A DNA stretch of 40,633 nt from an uncultured bacterium (GTDB taxonomy: Bacteria > Margulisbacteria > Marinamargulisbacteria > SXXA01), in the NCBI GenBank assembly GCA_903864835.1, contig CAIPHK010000016.1, forward strand, positions 1 through 40,633. Reading direction: 5' to 3'. Positions 17,115 to 25,846 of this stretch are shown piece after piece (the first letter of the stretch is position 1; each line of letters opens with the position of its first letter). Under the pieces are notes generated by a model that was given only the letters and a program-made list of their open reading frames with translations, made no database searches and was not told the origin of the DNA. A program made the position numbers and the translations under genes.

Positions 17115-18083
17115 TTACAGACCCCGTCCCTGATTCAGATAGTCAACAACATACTCCTTAATCGTGTCTTCCAGGGGTCTAAACCGGAGATTAGGTAGCG
17201 CCGTTTTTAATTTTTCCATGTTGGCTTGGGTAAAATATTGATACTGATTGCGAAGGCCGGTGGGCATATCGAAGTATTCGATTTGAGGCTCGCGACCCAA
17301 TGCAGAAAATAAGGCATGCGCAACCTCGTTCCAACTGCGAGCCTGCCCCGTTCCGAGGTTAAAGACCCCGCAAATCTTTCGATTATTGAGTAAAAACCAC
17401 ATCGCATCCACGACGTCTTTGATGTAGATAAAGTCCCGCTTTTGCTCGCCATCGCCGTAGTCCGGACGATGCGACTTAAACAATTGAATTTTTCCGGTCT
17501 CAAATATCTCCCGATGCGCCTTACACACCACACTACGCATATCGCCTTTATGATATTCATTGGGGCCAAATACGTTAAAAAACTTTAAGCCCACACAATG
17601 GTCAATCAATCCATGACGCAGCGCCGCCAAATCAAAAAAATGTTTGGAATACCCATACCGGTTGATCGGACGAAGCAATTGAAATTTGTCATGGTCATCA
17701 TCAAATCCGTGATGCCCGTTCCCATACGTCGCCGCACTACTTGCGTAAATAAATCGGACGTTTTTTTTGACTGCCCAATCAGCCAGAATCTGGGTATATC
17801 GATAGTTATTTTCCATCAGATAGTCGCCGTCCAACTCCGTTGTCGCAGAACACGCTCCCATGTGAACAATCGCCTCTATTCCCTTGGGCAAGGCATTCTC
17901 TAAAACCATGTCTAAAAAATCATCTTTATGGAGATAATTGTCATACTCCAACCCCACTAAATTCCGCCATTTTTCGGAGGTTTTAAGGGAATCAACGATG
18001 ATAATGTCGGTGATGCCTTCTTGATTCAATCGCCAGACAAATGCACTTCCAATAAACCCCGCACCCCCAGTCACGATAATCAT
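17115..18083 (-). CDS. hldD: ADP-L-glycero-D-manno-heptose 6-epimerase
   Basis: Converts ADP-D-glycero- to ADP-L-glycero-manno-heptose, the donor for inner-core LPS. The short-chain dehydrogenase fold is clear: NAD(P)-binding TGGAGFIGSAF at the start, HMGACSATTELD typical of HldD, then YGYSKHFFD supplying the Tyr-Lys pair, and KFFNVFGPNEYHKG. Length 322 is normal. It completes the pathway begun by RfaE1 and RfaE2, encoded on the opposite strand about 5 kb away. The ATG is directly adjacent to the stop of the CorC-like gene, so it is the last gene of that operon. Confidence 0.96.
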   Translation of the reverse strand: MIIVTGGAGFIGSAFVWRLNQEGITDIIIVDSLKTSEKWRNLVGLEYDNYLHKDDFLDMVLENALPKGIEAIVHMGACSATTELDGDYLMENNYRYTQILADWAVKKNVRFIYASSAATYGNGHHGFDDDHDKFQLLRPINRYGYSKHFFDLAALRHGLIDHCVGLKFFNVFGPNEYHKGDMRSVVCKAHREIFETGKIQLFKSHRPDYGDGEQKRDFIYIKDVVDAMWFLLNNRKICGVFNLGTGQARSWNEVAHALFSALGREPQIEYFDMPTGLRNQYQYFTQANMEKLKTALPNLRFRPLEDTIKEYVVDYLNQGRGL

Positions 18084-19397
18084 TTATGACTCCTTTTTCT
18101 TTTTTAAGCCGGGATCGACTACCGGAATAATCCACACTTTATCCACCCGATGGCCATCCATATCGACCACTTCAAACCGATATCCCCATTCGACAAAATA
18201 ATCGCCTTCTTTGGGGACCTTATTGAGCTGATCCATCATCAAACCGCCCAAAGTTGAATAACTCCGATCTTCTTGATCCGGGCCATCCAAATTCAACTGA
18301 TCCTGCAATTCATCCAAAAGCACCGCGCCGTCAACCAACCAAGACCCGTCCTCACGGCGAACAAAATCCGGCGCTTCGGGGTCATCGCTATCCGGAAGCT
18401 CCCCCACGATACTTTCGATCAAATCTCGTAGGGTAATCCATCCTTCGACGACGCCATGCTCACTCACCACCACGCCCACATAGCGCTTGTCTTCCCGAAA
18501 CTTTTCCAAAATTTTGAGACCGGACATGTTTTCTGGAATAAAGAGCGGTGCGGATACCAACTCTCTCAAATTGGGTTCCCGACCCGAATCCAATTGTCTT
18601 AAATAATCTTTAACCAGGAGAACGCCCACAATCGTATCCAACTGCTCTTCACAGACTAAAAATTTGGTATATTCCGATTCCAAAATCTGCGCCCGAATTT
18701 GCCGAGGTGAATCTTTGATATCAATCCACGCCAGATGTTGCCGATGGGTCATCAGCGACTGTGCCTTCCGATCGTCAAACCGAAAAATGCCCTTCAGCAT
18801 CTCGGATTCCTGATGCTCGATGACGCCATGATGAACCCCTTCATCAATCATTAGCTTAAATTCAGCCTCACTCACTGGCACCGCACGTTTATTTGAAATT
18901 CCCAACATCCGCAGAACGGCTGAGGTAATCCACGCCAAAAATCGAACCAGCGGTTGTGTAATGGTGGCGACGACCACCAAAATAGGGGCCGCGACCATTG
19001 CCACCGGCTCCGGATTGTTTAATGCAATCGACTTTGGAACCAGCTCGCCAAACACCAATGACAAAAAAGTAATCGACCCCACGACAACCACCATCGACAC
19101 GGGCTCTGCCACCGCCGGCGTCACGGACAACGCGACTAAATATTTTGCAAAATTCCCGGCAATTGCGATTCCGCCAAATGCCCCAGCCACCGTCCCTATC
19201 GACGTAATCCCCACTTGCACCGTCGATAACAACCGTTCAGGATGGGCCAACAGAATTAATGCCGCCTTGGCACCAGGGTTCCCCCGTTTTGCACGCTCTT
19301 CAAGCCGGGATTTTCGTGACGACACCATGGCAATTTCGCCCATGGCAAAAATCCCATTTAACAGAAGTAAAACGAGCAAAATGGCAATTTCAATCAT
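18084..19397 (-). CDS. CorC/HlyC-type membrane protein (DUF21-CBS-CorC_HlyC)
   Basis: Inner-membrane protein of 437 residues. Domains in order are a DUF21 membrane region (about 1-180, starting MIEIAILLVLLLLNGIFAMGE), a tandem CBS pair (about 205-330, including SLMTHRQHLAWIDI), and a C-terminal CorC_HlyC domain (about 350-430). Relatives are implicated in magnesium or cobalt efflux and tolerance; the old haemolysin label is not supported by function. It lies between pdxH and hldD on the same strand with gaps below 10 bases, but the neighbours give no functional hint. Confidence 0.9.
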   Translation of the reverse strand: MIEIAILLVLLLLNGIFAMGEIAMVSSRKSRLEERAKRGNPGAKAALILLAHPERLLSTVQVGITSIGTVAGAFGGIAIAGNFAKYLVALSVTPAVAEPVSMVVVVGSITFLSLVFGELVPKSIALNNPEPVAMVAAPILVVVATITQPLVRFLAWITSAVLRMLGISNKRAVPVSEAEFKLMIDEGVHHGVIEHQESEMLKGIFRFDDRKAQSLMTHRQHLAWIDIKDSPRQIRAQILESEYTKFLVCEEQLDTIVGVLLVKDYLRQLDSGREPNLRELVSAPLFIPENMSGLKILEKFREDKRYVGVVVSEHGVVEGWITLRDLIESIVGELPDSDDPEAPDFVRREDGSWLVDGAVLLDELQDQLNLDGPDQEDRSYSTLGGLMMDQLNKVPKEGDYFVEWGYRFEVVDMDGHRVDKVWIIPVVDPGLKKKKES

Positions 19398-19404
19398 TAC
19401 TGGC

Positions 19405-19995
19405 TTAAGGATTTAATCGGGAAAATCCCCACTCTGCACCGACGCGGCGATACTCAAAACGATCATGTAACCGATATTCTCCCTCAATCCAAAACTCAAT
19501 CCGACGGGGACGAATGCGATACCCAATCCAATGGGGGGGTCGGGGAACAGCGGCCCCCTCATACTTTTGACGAACCTCTTCGACCCGAGCCAACAGAGAG
19601 TCCCGGGACTCTACAGGTCGACTTTGATCTGACGCCCACGCCCCCAATTGGCTGATCAAAAAGCGCCCATTAAAATAATCATCCGAATCGCCTTCTGACA
19701 CGGCCTCAATATCCCCCGTCACCCGAAGTTGCCGCCCCAGAGAGACCCAATAAAATGTCAGGCTCGCCTTGGGCTCATGCGCCAGTGATTGGCCTTTCAC
19801 CGAATGAGAATTCGTAAAAAAAACAAACCCTTCATCCGATATCTGGCGGACCAATACCATCCGCCCGTCAGGGTACCCATCCGGAAGAACCGTGGATAAA
19901 CACGCCGCATCGGGATATTTATCCCCCGCCGCCCGGCTGTCATCCACCCACTGCATCGCGAATTCAATCGGGTTTGATTCGGGAGAAAAGGTCAT
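19405..19995 (-). CDS. pdxH: pyridoxamine/pyridoxine 5'-phosphate oxidase
   Basis: FMN enzyme making pyridoxal 5'-phosphate, the cofactor of the cysteine desulfurase also found in this window. Visible motifs are AACLSTVLPDGYPDGRMVLVR, FVFFTNSHSVKGQSL for FMN contacts, FYWVSLGRQLRVTG, and the C-terminal IRPRRIEFWIEGEYRLHDRF. About 196 residues, normal. I chose the ATG at 19995 because it forms an ATGA overlap with the hemJ stop; a start 12 bases upstream is possible. Confidence 0.95.
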   Translation of the reverse strand: MTFSPESNPIEFAMQWVDDSRAAGDKYPDAACLSTVLPDGYPDGRMVLVRQISDEGFVFFTNSHSVKGQSLAHEPKASLTFYWVSLGRQLRVTGDIEAVSEGDSDDYFNGRFLISQLGAWASDQSRPVESRDSLLARVEEVRQKYEGAAVPRPPHWIGYRIRPRRIEFWIEGEYRLHDRFEYRRVGAEWGFSRLNP

Positions 19996-20504
19996 CGTCG
20001 ACTCCATCGCAGAATCACCATTAGAGACCCAATGGCACCGCCCAATACGGCGATCGCCTTAACGCCAATCGATGGATTACGAAATACCGCGGTAAAGACT
20101 ATACCGACGAGTAAAAAAAAGGGGAGCTCATTCATTAATCGAAGGCGCTTCGACGACATGCCCATCTGCCCCGCCCCTAACCGACGACTCAGTCGCCACG
20201 CCCACCCATGATAGGCGATTAACAACAACACCAATGCCAATTTAACATGAAACCACGGGGCCAAAGCCGCTCCGGTGACGATAACCAACGCCGTCCCAAA
20301 CCCCAATGTCCCCACAAGCGCAGGCACCAAAACAAACGATTGTATCCGACGCCCCGCGAGCGCCATCAGCCGAATCACATCTGCACTACCCTGTGTTTCG
20401 AGCGCTTCAGTATGGTAAATCATGATCCGAATCCAAAAAAACAATCCCGAGAACCATGACACAGCAAAAATAATGTGGAGGGCTTTAAGACTCAACCCAA
20501 TCAA
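19992..20504 (-). CDS. hemJ: HemJ-type protoporphyrinogen oxidase (UPF0093)
   Basis: Multi-helix inner-membrane enzyme oxidising protoporphyrinogen IX in haem synthesis. The first helix carries the conserved His in LKALHIIFAVSWFSGLFF, and later KLALVLLLIAYHGW and RLRLMNELPFFLL match the HemJ core. It is 170 residues, slightly longer than many HemJ proteins. The start is TTG at 20504, overlapping the hisE stop as TTGA, so it is likely translated by coupling. Family membership is clear; the alternative name is CopD-like. Confidence 0.85.
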   Translation of the reverse strand: MIGLSLKALHIIFAVSWFSGLFFWIRIMIYHTEALETQGSADVIRLMALAGRRIQSFVLVPALVGTLGFGTALVIVTGAALAPWFHVKLALVLLLIAYHGWAWRLSRRLGAGQMGMSSKRLRLMNELPFFLLVGIVFTAVFRNPSIGVKAIAVLGGAIGSLMVILRWSRR

Positions 20505-20776
20505 TGATGACGCCGCCTTAATTCTTGATCGATATCATCCCAACTGAGTCCCGCCATCTGCAACACAATAGACAGGTGAAATACCAAATCTGCGGTTTCA
20601 AATCGAAGCTCATCTGCCGACTGATTTTTTGCCGCGATAATGACCTCTCCCGCTTCTTCGCCAATTTTTTTAAGTACCCGATCCAAACCGCTTTTCACAA
20701 GAGTTCCCACATAGGAATTGTCAGATGAGTTCGCTATTCTGTCGCGTATAATGGATTCGAGTTCGTTTAAAAACAT
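20501..20776 (-). CDS. hisE: phosphoribosyl-ATP pyrophosphohydrolase
   Basis: Second step of histidine synthesis, cleaving phosphoribosyl-ATP to phosphoribosyl-AMP. The short 91-residue protein shows the all-helical MazG-like fold: KKIGEEAGEVIIAAKN with the metal-binding glutamates and the partner acidic residues in RFETADLVFHLSIVL. It is a stand-alone HisE, not fused to HisI. It leads the minus-strand operon hisE-hemJ-pdxH-CorC-hldD, a mixture of pathways joined by overlaps. Confidence 0.93.
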   Translation of the reverse strand: MFLNELESIIRDRIANSSDNSYVGTLVKSGLDRVLKKIGEEAGEVIIAAKNQSADELRFETADLVFHLSIVLQMAGLSWDDIDQELRRRHH

Positions 20777-20827
20777 AAGTGATTTTCAAATTGTGTCGAT
20801 CTCAACGCAATCGGTCAATAGAGAGGC

Positions 20828-20855
20828 TGTTCCAAAATCAATTTCACGCTATAAT
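20828..20855 (+). promoter_or_regulatory. probable promoter of the skp-lpxD operon
   Basis: A perfect TATAAT at 20850-20855 lies 65 bases before the skp start, with only a weak -35 (TGTTCC) 16 bases upstream. A GAGGA ribosome site then precedes the ATG at 20920. Confidence 0.5.
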
Positions 20856-20919
20856 TTGGGTCTATTTTTTGTTCCAAATCCGTTTTAACACATCCGTAAT
20901 CAAATAAAGTGAGGACATT

Positions 20920-21387
20920 ATGAATCGTTTTACAAAGTTCCTATTAACCATCCTAGTTGCGTCAGTGACACTCACCGGCCTCGCATCCACCGCATTTGCC
21001 GATAATATCGGGTTTGTAGACCTTGAAAAGGTATTTGCGCGCTACAAAGACGCCGTCAAACTTCAACAAGATCTCCAAAAACGCCGAGAAACCTACCAAA
21101 AACTATTCGAAGACAAAAACAAAAAACTCGAAGAGGTCAAAAAGAAATCGAAGAAAGAAGAAGAGGTTCAAAAATTCATCGAAAAGACTGAAGACGAACT
21201 GAAACCAAAACAAGAAGAATTAGTGAAGTACGAAGGGGAGGCCAATCGCAAAATGGCCGCCAAAATTTTTGAAACGTCCGAAGTTGTTGCAAAAGAATTC
21301 GGGATCGACGTGGTTTTGGACAAACGTGCCATTCTATCGGGTGGCTTTGACCTCACCGACTCGGTGATTACCCGCCTTAACAAATAG
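20920..21387 (+). CDS. skp: Skp/OmpH-family periplasmic chaperone
   Basis: Binds unfolded outer-membrane proteins in the periplasm. A signal peptide (residues 1 to about 27, ending ASTAFA|D) precedes [11 protein letters not shown], the conserved Skp entry. A long Lys/Glu-rich coiled coil follows (about 40-110), forming the tentacles, then the closing strand [16 protein letters not shown]. At 155 residues it is of normal length. It starts the envelope operon and overlaps the lpxD start by one base, like the skp-lpxD pairing of Proteobacteria, although bamA is not adjacent here. Confidence 0.93.
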   Translation: MNRFTKFLLTILVASVTLTGLASTAFADNIGFVDLEKVFARYKDAVKLQQDLQKRRETYQKLFEDKNKKLEEVKKKSKKEEEVQKFIEKTEDELKPKQEELVKYEGEANRKMAAKIFETSEVVAKEFGIDVVLDKRAILSGGFDLTDSVITRLNK

Positions 21388-22304
21388 TGAAATTACAGGA
21401 TGTTGCCGCTGCACTTGGCGGCACACTCATTGGCGATCCGGAACGCGACGCCGTCCGGATCGCGGCCCTCTCACAGGCCACCGAGGACACGTTAACATTC
21501 GTCCTATCTGACACATCTCTAGCCCTCCTGGCTCAACGAACCGTTACGATGGCAATTACCTATAAAGAGCTTCCGAATATTCCGCATCAAATTGTGGTTA
21601 GGAATCCTCGAAAAGCACTCGCGCAAACCATTTCCATTTTCCATCCCACCGAATTTATTTCCATGATTTCCCCGTCAGCGGTCATTGATCCATCCGCTTT
21701 GATTGGAACCCCTACCTACATTCGAGAGGGCGTCAGTATCGGTGCCAATGTATCCATCGGATCCCATTGCATGATCTACCCTAACGTCACGATCTACGCG
21801 AATTGCGTCATTGGTGACAACGTCATCATCCACGCTGGCACCGTGGTTGGAAGCGACGGATTTGGTTTTTATTCTGATAAAGGGAAATGGGGGAAAGTGC
21901 CTCATATTGGCCGTGTCGTTATTGAAGACGATGTCGAAATCGGGGCCAACGTTACCATTGATCGTGGGGTCCTCGAAGATACGATTATTGGAAGCGGAAC
22001 AAAAATTGACAACCTATGCCAGATTGCCCACAATAACCGCATCGGAAATGATTGTGCGTTTGCTGGGCAAGCCGGCACCGTCGGACACGCAGTAATTGGA
22101 AACCGAGTTCAAATCGGGGGCCAAGCAGGTATCAGTGCGGTCACCGTTGGCGATGACAGTATTATCGCCGCCCGATCCGGCGTCACCCGAAATGTTGCTA
22201 GCCGAGCAATGGTGTCAGGGTTCCCCGCTGGAGATCACTTCAAAGAACTCAAAAAAGACGCATGGATTCGGCAACAGTTCCGGAAACGAAAGGACCTCAA
22301 ATGA
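21387..22304 (+). CDS. lpxD: UDP-3-O-acylglucosamine N-acyltransferase
   Basis: Third step of lipid A synthesis, adding the second acyl chain to UDP-acylglucosamine. The left-handed beta helix is visible as repeated hexapeptides from about residue 100 onward ([19 protein letters not shown] and the like), with the catalytic-region segment [14 protein letters not shown]. The N-terminal uridine-binding domain spans about 1-95. It has 305 residues, a little shorter than E. coli LpxD at its C-terminus. The start is GTG, overlapping the skp TAG; the end overlaps the next gene as ATGA. Confidence 0.95.
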   Translation: MKLQDVAAALGGTLIGDPERDAVRIAALSQATEDTLTFVLSDTSLALLAQRTVTMAITYKELPNIPHQIVVRNPRKALAQTISIFHPTEFISMISPSAVIDPSALIGTPTYIREGVSIGANVSIGSHCMIYPNVTIYANCVIGDNVIIHAGTVVGSDGFGFYSDKGKWGKVPHIGRVVIEDDVEIGANVTIDRGVLEDTIIGSGTKIDNLCQIAHNNRIGNDCAFAGQAGTVGHAVIGNRVQIGGQAGISAVTVGDDSIIAARSGVTRNVASRAMVSGFPAGDHFKELKKDAWIRQQFRKRKDLK

Positions 22305-22960
22305 TTAAACGAATATTATGGATCACATTGGCCGTTGTGGCACTCATCTCCCCAGTCGCCGCCGACCCCACATTTTATGGACCCTCTGGCCTAATTTCGA
22401 TGCCCACCGCAGAATCGCTGGAATATCAGCAATTTAACGTCGGCTACGATTTCAGAGGCACCGGAAAAGAACAGCAAGGCTTCTACAAATTCAATATGGG
22501 AATGTTCAAAAATGTAGAGCTTGGAATTGTTGGCGGGGCAACACCCACCGAAGGTGTCTTTATTAACGTGAAGTATTTCCTCATTTCAGATGCCACCCGA
22601 TATCCCATGAGTTTTGCAGTCGGACTTCAGAATCTCGCTTCAAAATCCGATACCGGCCTTTATCTGGTCATGAGCAAAAAATTTCAAGGGGGATTCAGTG
22701 GCCACCTTGGATTTAACACCTTTATTTCAGATCAAATTGATCCGACGGTGATGGGCGGAATCGAATACATCGTCAGTGATCACATGTCCTTTTTAGCGGA
22801 TTTTAGCGGAAAACAAAAAACCTACACATTAAACGGTGGCCTTCGGTTTGCGGTTTATCCGGACCTCAGCCTCCGCGTTAACATTTTAGATATTGGTCGG
22901 CAATCCACCGAGGGCGGCAGCTATTACAGCGTCGGATTGGCCTACAACCGGTTTATGTAG
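22301..22960 (+). CDS. outer-membrane beta-barrel protein, YjbH-like
   Basis: A 219-residue secreted protein. The signal peptide (residues 1-21, ending PVAA|D) is followed by [15 protein letters not shown], which matches the start of YjbH-type outer-membrane proteins. The rest is alternating strands with aromatic girdles, such as [10 protein letters not shown] and a last strand [13 protein letters not shown] ending in an aromatic-rich segment, as in BAM substrates. It is far shorter than full YjbH, so it may be a single small barrel. Its ATG forms an ATGA overlap with lpxD, and rfaE1 follows at once, so it belongs to the LPS operon; a role in LPS or envelope assembly is only inferred. Confidence 0.75.
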   Translation: MIKRILWITLAVVALISPVAADPTFYGPSGLISMPTAESLEYQQFNVGYDFRGTGKEQQGFYKFNMGMFKNVELGIVGGATPTEGVFINVKYFLISDATRYPMSFAVGLQNLASKSDTGLYLVMSKKFQGGFSGHLGFNTFISDQIDPTVMGGIEYIVSDHMSFLADFSGKQKTYTLNGGLRFAVYPDLSLRVNILDIGRQSTEGGSYYSVGLAYNRFM

Positions 22961-23938
22961 ATGGAAAAATCCGATTTACTGGCGGGGCTAACGCTCTGCC
23001 AAAATCGTCAAATTATCGTCATCGGCGACATCATGCTGGATGAATATCATTGGTGTAACGTCAGTCGTATTTCGCCCGAAGCCCCCGTACCGGTGTGCAC
23101 CGTCGTCACCACTACCCTCGTTCCAGGGGGCGCGGCCAACGTCGCAAATAATCTGGTTCATCTCGGCGCCACAGTTCGATTAGTTGGCGTTATCGGGCAA
23201 GATAGCTCCGGCTCCAAACTACTATCCGCGCTTCACGATCAAAACATTGAAACCGACGGTATTGTTCGGACGAATTCGAAACCCACGATTCTTAAGTCCA
23301 GGATCATTGCGAATCACCAACACGTGGTTCGGGTGGATCGGGAGGACACGGCCGCGATCAGTCCGTCGACCCAAAAAAAATTGATGGCCCACCTCGAAAA
23401 TCACATCGCGGCTACCGACGCCATTATTGTGTCAGACTACCTTAAGGGCACCTTACCGGATCGATTCGTTCAATCCATTATTCAGCGAGCCAATCGCCAT
23501 AACATCCCGGTAATCATCGATCCCAAGGGAAATTCGTATAAAAAATATAAGGGGGCCACGGTCCTAACCCCTAACTTCGGTGAATTTATTGCCGCCATCG
23601 GTAAAACCCCCAAAACCGAAGACGACATTTTTAAAGAAGGCCAAAAACTCAAAGAGAAATTAAAACTCAAAACACTGCTGGTGACCCGATCCGAAAAAGG
23701 AATGTCCCTCATTTCAAAAGGCAAAAAATGGGATATCCCCACAAAAGCCGCCGAGGTCTACGATATTACCGGGGCCGGAGACACCGTCATCGCAATGTTA
23801 TCCCTGGCCCTCGCGTCCCAATTGTCCTGGGAGGTCAGCGCCCACCTCGCCAACTATGCCGCCGGTGTTGTGGTCGGAAAACTGGGCACATCAACAGTAA
23901 CCTTGGACGAAATTGAAACCGTAATCCAAAACGATTAA
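22961..23938 (+). CDS. rfaE1: D-glycero-beta-D-manno-heptose-7-phosphate kinase
   Basis: Phosphorylates heptose 7-phosphate at C1 in ADP-heptose synthesis. The ribokinase (PfkB) fold is clear: VIGDIMLDEYHWC at the start, PVPVCTV and PGGAANVANNLVHLG for sugar binding, VIIDPKGNSYKKYKGATVLTPN, and the catalytic GAGDT near residue 270. At 325 residues it equals the N-terminal half of bifunctional HldE; the second half is the next gene, separated by three bases, so this organism has the split arrangement. Confidence 0.95.
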   Translation: MEKSDLLAGLTLCQNRQIIVIGDIMLDEYHWCNVSRISPEAPVPVCTVVTTTLVPGGAANVANNLVHLGATVRLVGVIGQDSSGSKLLSALHDQNIETDGIVRTNSKPTILKSRIIANHQHVVRVDREDTAAISPSTQKKLMAHLENHIAATDAIIVSDYLKGTLPDRFVQSIIQRANRHNIPVIIDPKGNSYKKYKGATVLTPNFGEFIAAIGKTPKTEDDIFKEGQKLKEKLKLKTLLVTRSEKGMSLISKGKKWDIPTKAAEVYDITGAGDTVIAMLSLALASQLSWEVSAHLANYAAGVVVGKLGTSTVTLDEIETVIQND

Positions 23939-23941
23939 GCC

Positions 23942-24424
23942 ATGGAATCAAAAATTGTTAATCGCCCCGCACTACTCCAGATTCGCAACGCCTTAAAACT
24001 TGCCCAAAAAACCGTGGTATTCACCAACGGATGTTTCGATATCCTCCATGCAGGCCACGTCGCGTACCTAGAGGATGCCCGTGCACTGGGAGACGTCTTG
24101 GTATTGGGGCTAAATTCCGATGCCTCCGTGCGCCGTTTGAAGGGCCCCAACCGCCCCATCACGTCGGAGATAAATCGCGCCCGAGTGATGGCCGGGCTTC
24201 AGGCCGTCGATTATGTCTGCCTATTTGACGAGGATACTCCGGTTGAGTTGATTCAAGCCATTCAGCCGGATATCCACACCAAGGGCGGCGATTACGCGCC
24301 GGAAACGCTGCCTGAATATGCGCCGATTGTAGCCTATGGCGGACGGGTGGAAATTATTCCGTTTCGGCCAGGATTGTCGAGTTCGTCTATGATCGATACC
24401 ATCATCGCAAGGTATTCAAAATAA
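23942..24424 (+). CDS. rfaE2: D-glycero-beta-D-manno-heptose 1-phosphate adenylyltransferase
   Basis: Transfers AMP to heptose 1-phosphate, giving ADP-heptose for LPS core. A nucleotidyltransferase of 160 residues with TNGCFDILHAGHVAYLEDAR carrying the HxGH signature, GLNSDASVRRLKGPNRPI, and the tail PFRPGLSSSSMIDTI. It is last in the skp-lpxD-YjbH-rfaE1-rfaE2 operon. Confidence 0.95.
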   Translation: MESKIVNRPALLQIRNALKLAQKTVVFTNGCFDILHAGHVAYLEDARALGDVLVLGLNSDASVRRLKGPNRPITSEINRARVMAGLQAVDYVCLFDEDTPVELIQAIQPDIHTKGGDYAPETLPEYAPIVAYGGRVEIIPFRPGLSSSSMIDTIIARYSK

Positions 24425-24453
24425 TCAGGCCCTATTCCAGGGGAGGACCAACC

Positions 24454-24622
24454 ATAAAAAAAATCGTCAGCGTGCCTCAGTACGCCACCGCACTTAAAGC
24501 TGAAGCATAAGGCGGACTATATCTCCGACACTAACGGCGACGAAAAAGGCGATGACTCCACTGCCAGCGACGCTAAAGTCAGCTATCGTCGCTTTGGGTA
24601 TACCGAGGTCGCACTAAGCTAA
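24454..24622 (+). pseudogene. degraded ORF remnant, possibly of an outer-membrane protein
   Basis: A GGGGAGGA ribosome-like site at 24440-24447 precedes a frame that begins with ATA rather than ATG (IKKIVSVPQYATAL...) and stops at 24510. The +1 frame then continues to a TAA at 24622, reading ADYISDTNGDEKGDDS then VSYRRFGYTEVALS. The charged loop plus alternating C-terminal strand is reminiscent of a barrel protein. A lost start, a frameshift and the small size suggest a deletion remnant. It abuts the repeat that marks the edge of the inserted ATPase gene. Confidence 0.35.
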
Positions 24623-24633
24623 AGTCTATTTCG
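24622..24633. repeat. 12-bp repeat at the 3' edge of ATPase copy 2
   Basis: AAGTCTATTTCG here contains the stop codon of the ATPase (CTA on plus). The same 12 bases occur at 25801-25812 and 25833-25844, the last containing the tyrA stop, so the ATPase gene is bracketed by direct repeats. Confidence 0.7.
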
Positions 24634-25771
24634 CGTTAACCCCACTCAAAAATGCGAGATAGTTATCCCGATTAATTGTTTTAAACCCAGCACTTGGGTA
24701 CCCCTCTTTCCATGGAGCAGGTATTTTGGCCGATTTATCGCCCCATTTAAATTCATACCCCGCCAATTCGGAGCCCGTCTCCTCGACGTAGTCTATTTCT
24801 GTGCCGACATGCGTTCTCCAAAAATAAGGACGGCAGTGTTGATGGGTATAACTTAAAGTTTTCCGACGCTCGCTGATTAGAAAATTTTCCCACAGTTTAC
24901 CCACGTCATCACGACGTTCCAATGGGTTAAAGTTGCCCAATATCGCATTTCGAATGCCCACATCGACAAAATAAATTTTGTCCATTTTGGTCACCTCGTT
25001 TCGAAGATTTCGGCTAAATCCACGGAGTCTAAATACAACAAATGATTTCTCTAGAAGATCAATATAGTGAGAGACCGTCTCTTTACTGAGCGCCAATTGT
25101 CGCGCCAATTCACTCATCGATACCTGAGATCCGATCTGGAACGCCAACAATCGCAATAAGTCATCCAATTTTTCGGACTTTCTCAAATTCAATATTTCGA
25201 GCACATCTTTATACAAATACGCCGACGACAGCTCCGTTAATAATCGTTCCTTTTGGCGTAACAACGGAGCGGACGCCACTTCGGGATAGCCTCCGTAAAT
25301 CAGCAGAGACGACAATTGATCGTTGATATCGAATGACGTGCGCGACTGCGCAAATTCATACACCGACATGGGGAATAAAAGATGAGACCATGCGCGCCCG
25401 GTCAGAGGCTCTTGCACCTGATTTGCGAGTTCAAATGACGACGACCCGGTAACCACAATCGGAAATCCAGGCAACGAATCATGAATTAATTTTAAATTGA
25501 GCCCAATCTCTGGAATACGTTGGGCCTCGTCGATAAATAAGCCCTCGTACCCGTGAATGGCCCCTTGTATTTTGGTAAGGTCTCGCGAGGAAAACAGATC
25601 ACTATATTTTTTTTCATCCGCGTTAACCTGGAAAAAACGCTTAGAAGAATGGGACAACACCTCCTTCACCAAGGTTGTTTTTCCAACCTGGCGGGGCCCG
25701 TAAAGGATAACCACCTTTTGACCAGCGTTAATTTCGTAGGACAAATCCATGCCTATAGCGCGTTCAAACAT
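24626..25771 (-). CDS. AAA_14-wHTH-DUF4143 ATPase (copy 2)
   Basis: Same domain order as the copy at 8.3-9.4 kb but clearly divergent in sequence: Walker A YGPRQVGKTT, Walker B GLFIDEAQR, sensor VTGSSSF, arginine motif LTGRA, winged helix LARQLALSKETVSHYIDLL, and the nuclease-like TEIDYVEE...YEFKW. 381 residues, full length. There is no ribosome site before the ATG, but TAGACT-17-TATAGT ends 7 bases upstream, which suggests a leaderless message. Its promoter overlaps a palindromic repeat. It sits behind tyrA on the same strand, between short direct repeats, and breaks the link to whatever followed tyrA, so it looks acquired. Function unknown. Confidence 0.9.
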   Translation of the reverse strand: MFERAIGMDLSYEINAGQKVVILYGPRQVGKTTLVKEVLSHSSKRFFQVNADEKKYSDLFSSRDLTKIQGAIHGYEGLFIDEAQRIPEIGLNLKLIHDSLPGFPIVVTGSSSFELANQVQEPLTGRAWSHLLFPMSVYEFAQSRTSFDINDQLSSLLIYGGYPEVASAPLLRQKERLLTELSSAYLYKDVLEILNLRKSEKLDDLLRLLAFQIGSQVSMSELARQLALSKETVSHYIDLLEKSFVVFRLRGFSRNLRNEVTKMDKIYFVDVGIRNAILGNFNPLERRDDVGKLWENFLISERRKTLSYTHQHCRPYFWRTHVGTEIDYVEETGSELAGYEFKWGDKSAKIPAPWKEGYPSAGFKTINRDNYLAFLSGVNAK

Positions 25772-25790
25772 GAGGGAAACTATATTCTAT

Positions 25791-25846
25791 TCTCCGAATT
25801 AAGTCTATTTCGGATAGTATAGTCTCCGAATTAAGTCTATTTCGGA
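25791..25846. repeat. two tandem 24-bp palindromic repeats between tyrA and ATPase copy 2
   Basis: Identical 24-bp units at 25791-25814 and 25823-25846, period 32. Each has inverted arms TCCGAA and TTCGGA around a 10-base centre; the second has 8-bp arms. The rightmost unit includes the tyrA stop codon, the other overlaps the putative ATPase promoter. This fits operators for autoregulation, or duplication of the tyrA end on insertion. Confidence 0.75.

Noticed and set aside
25791-25846. CRISPR-like repeat-spacer array
   Set aside because: Only two copies with an 8-base gap; they fit operators or insertion duplications far better.
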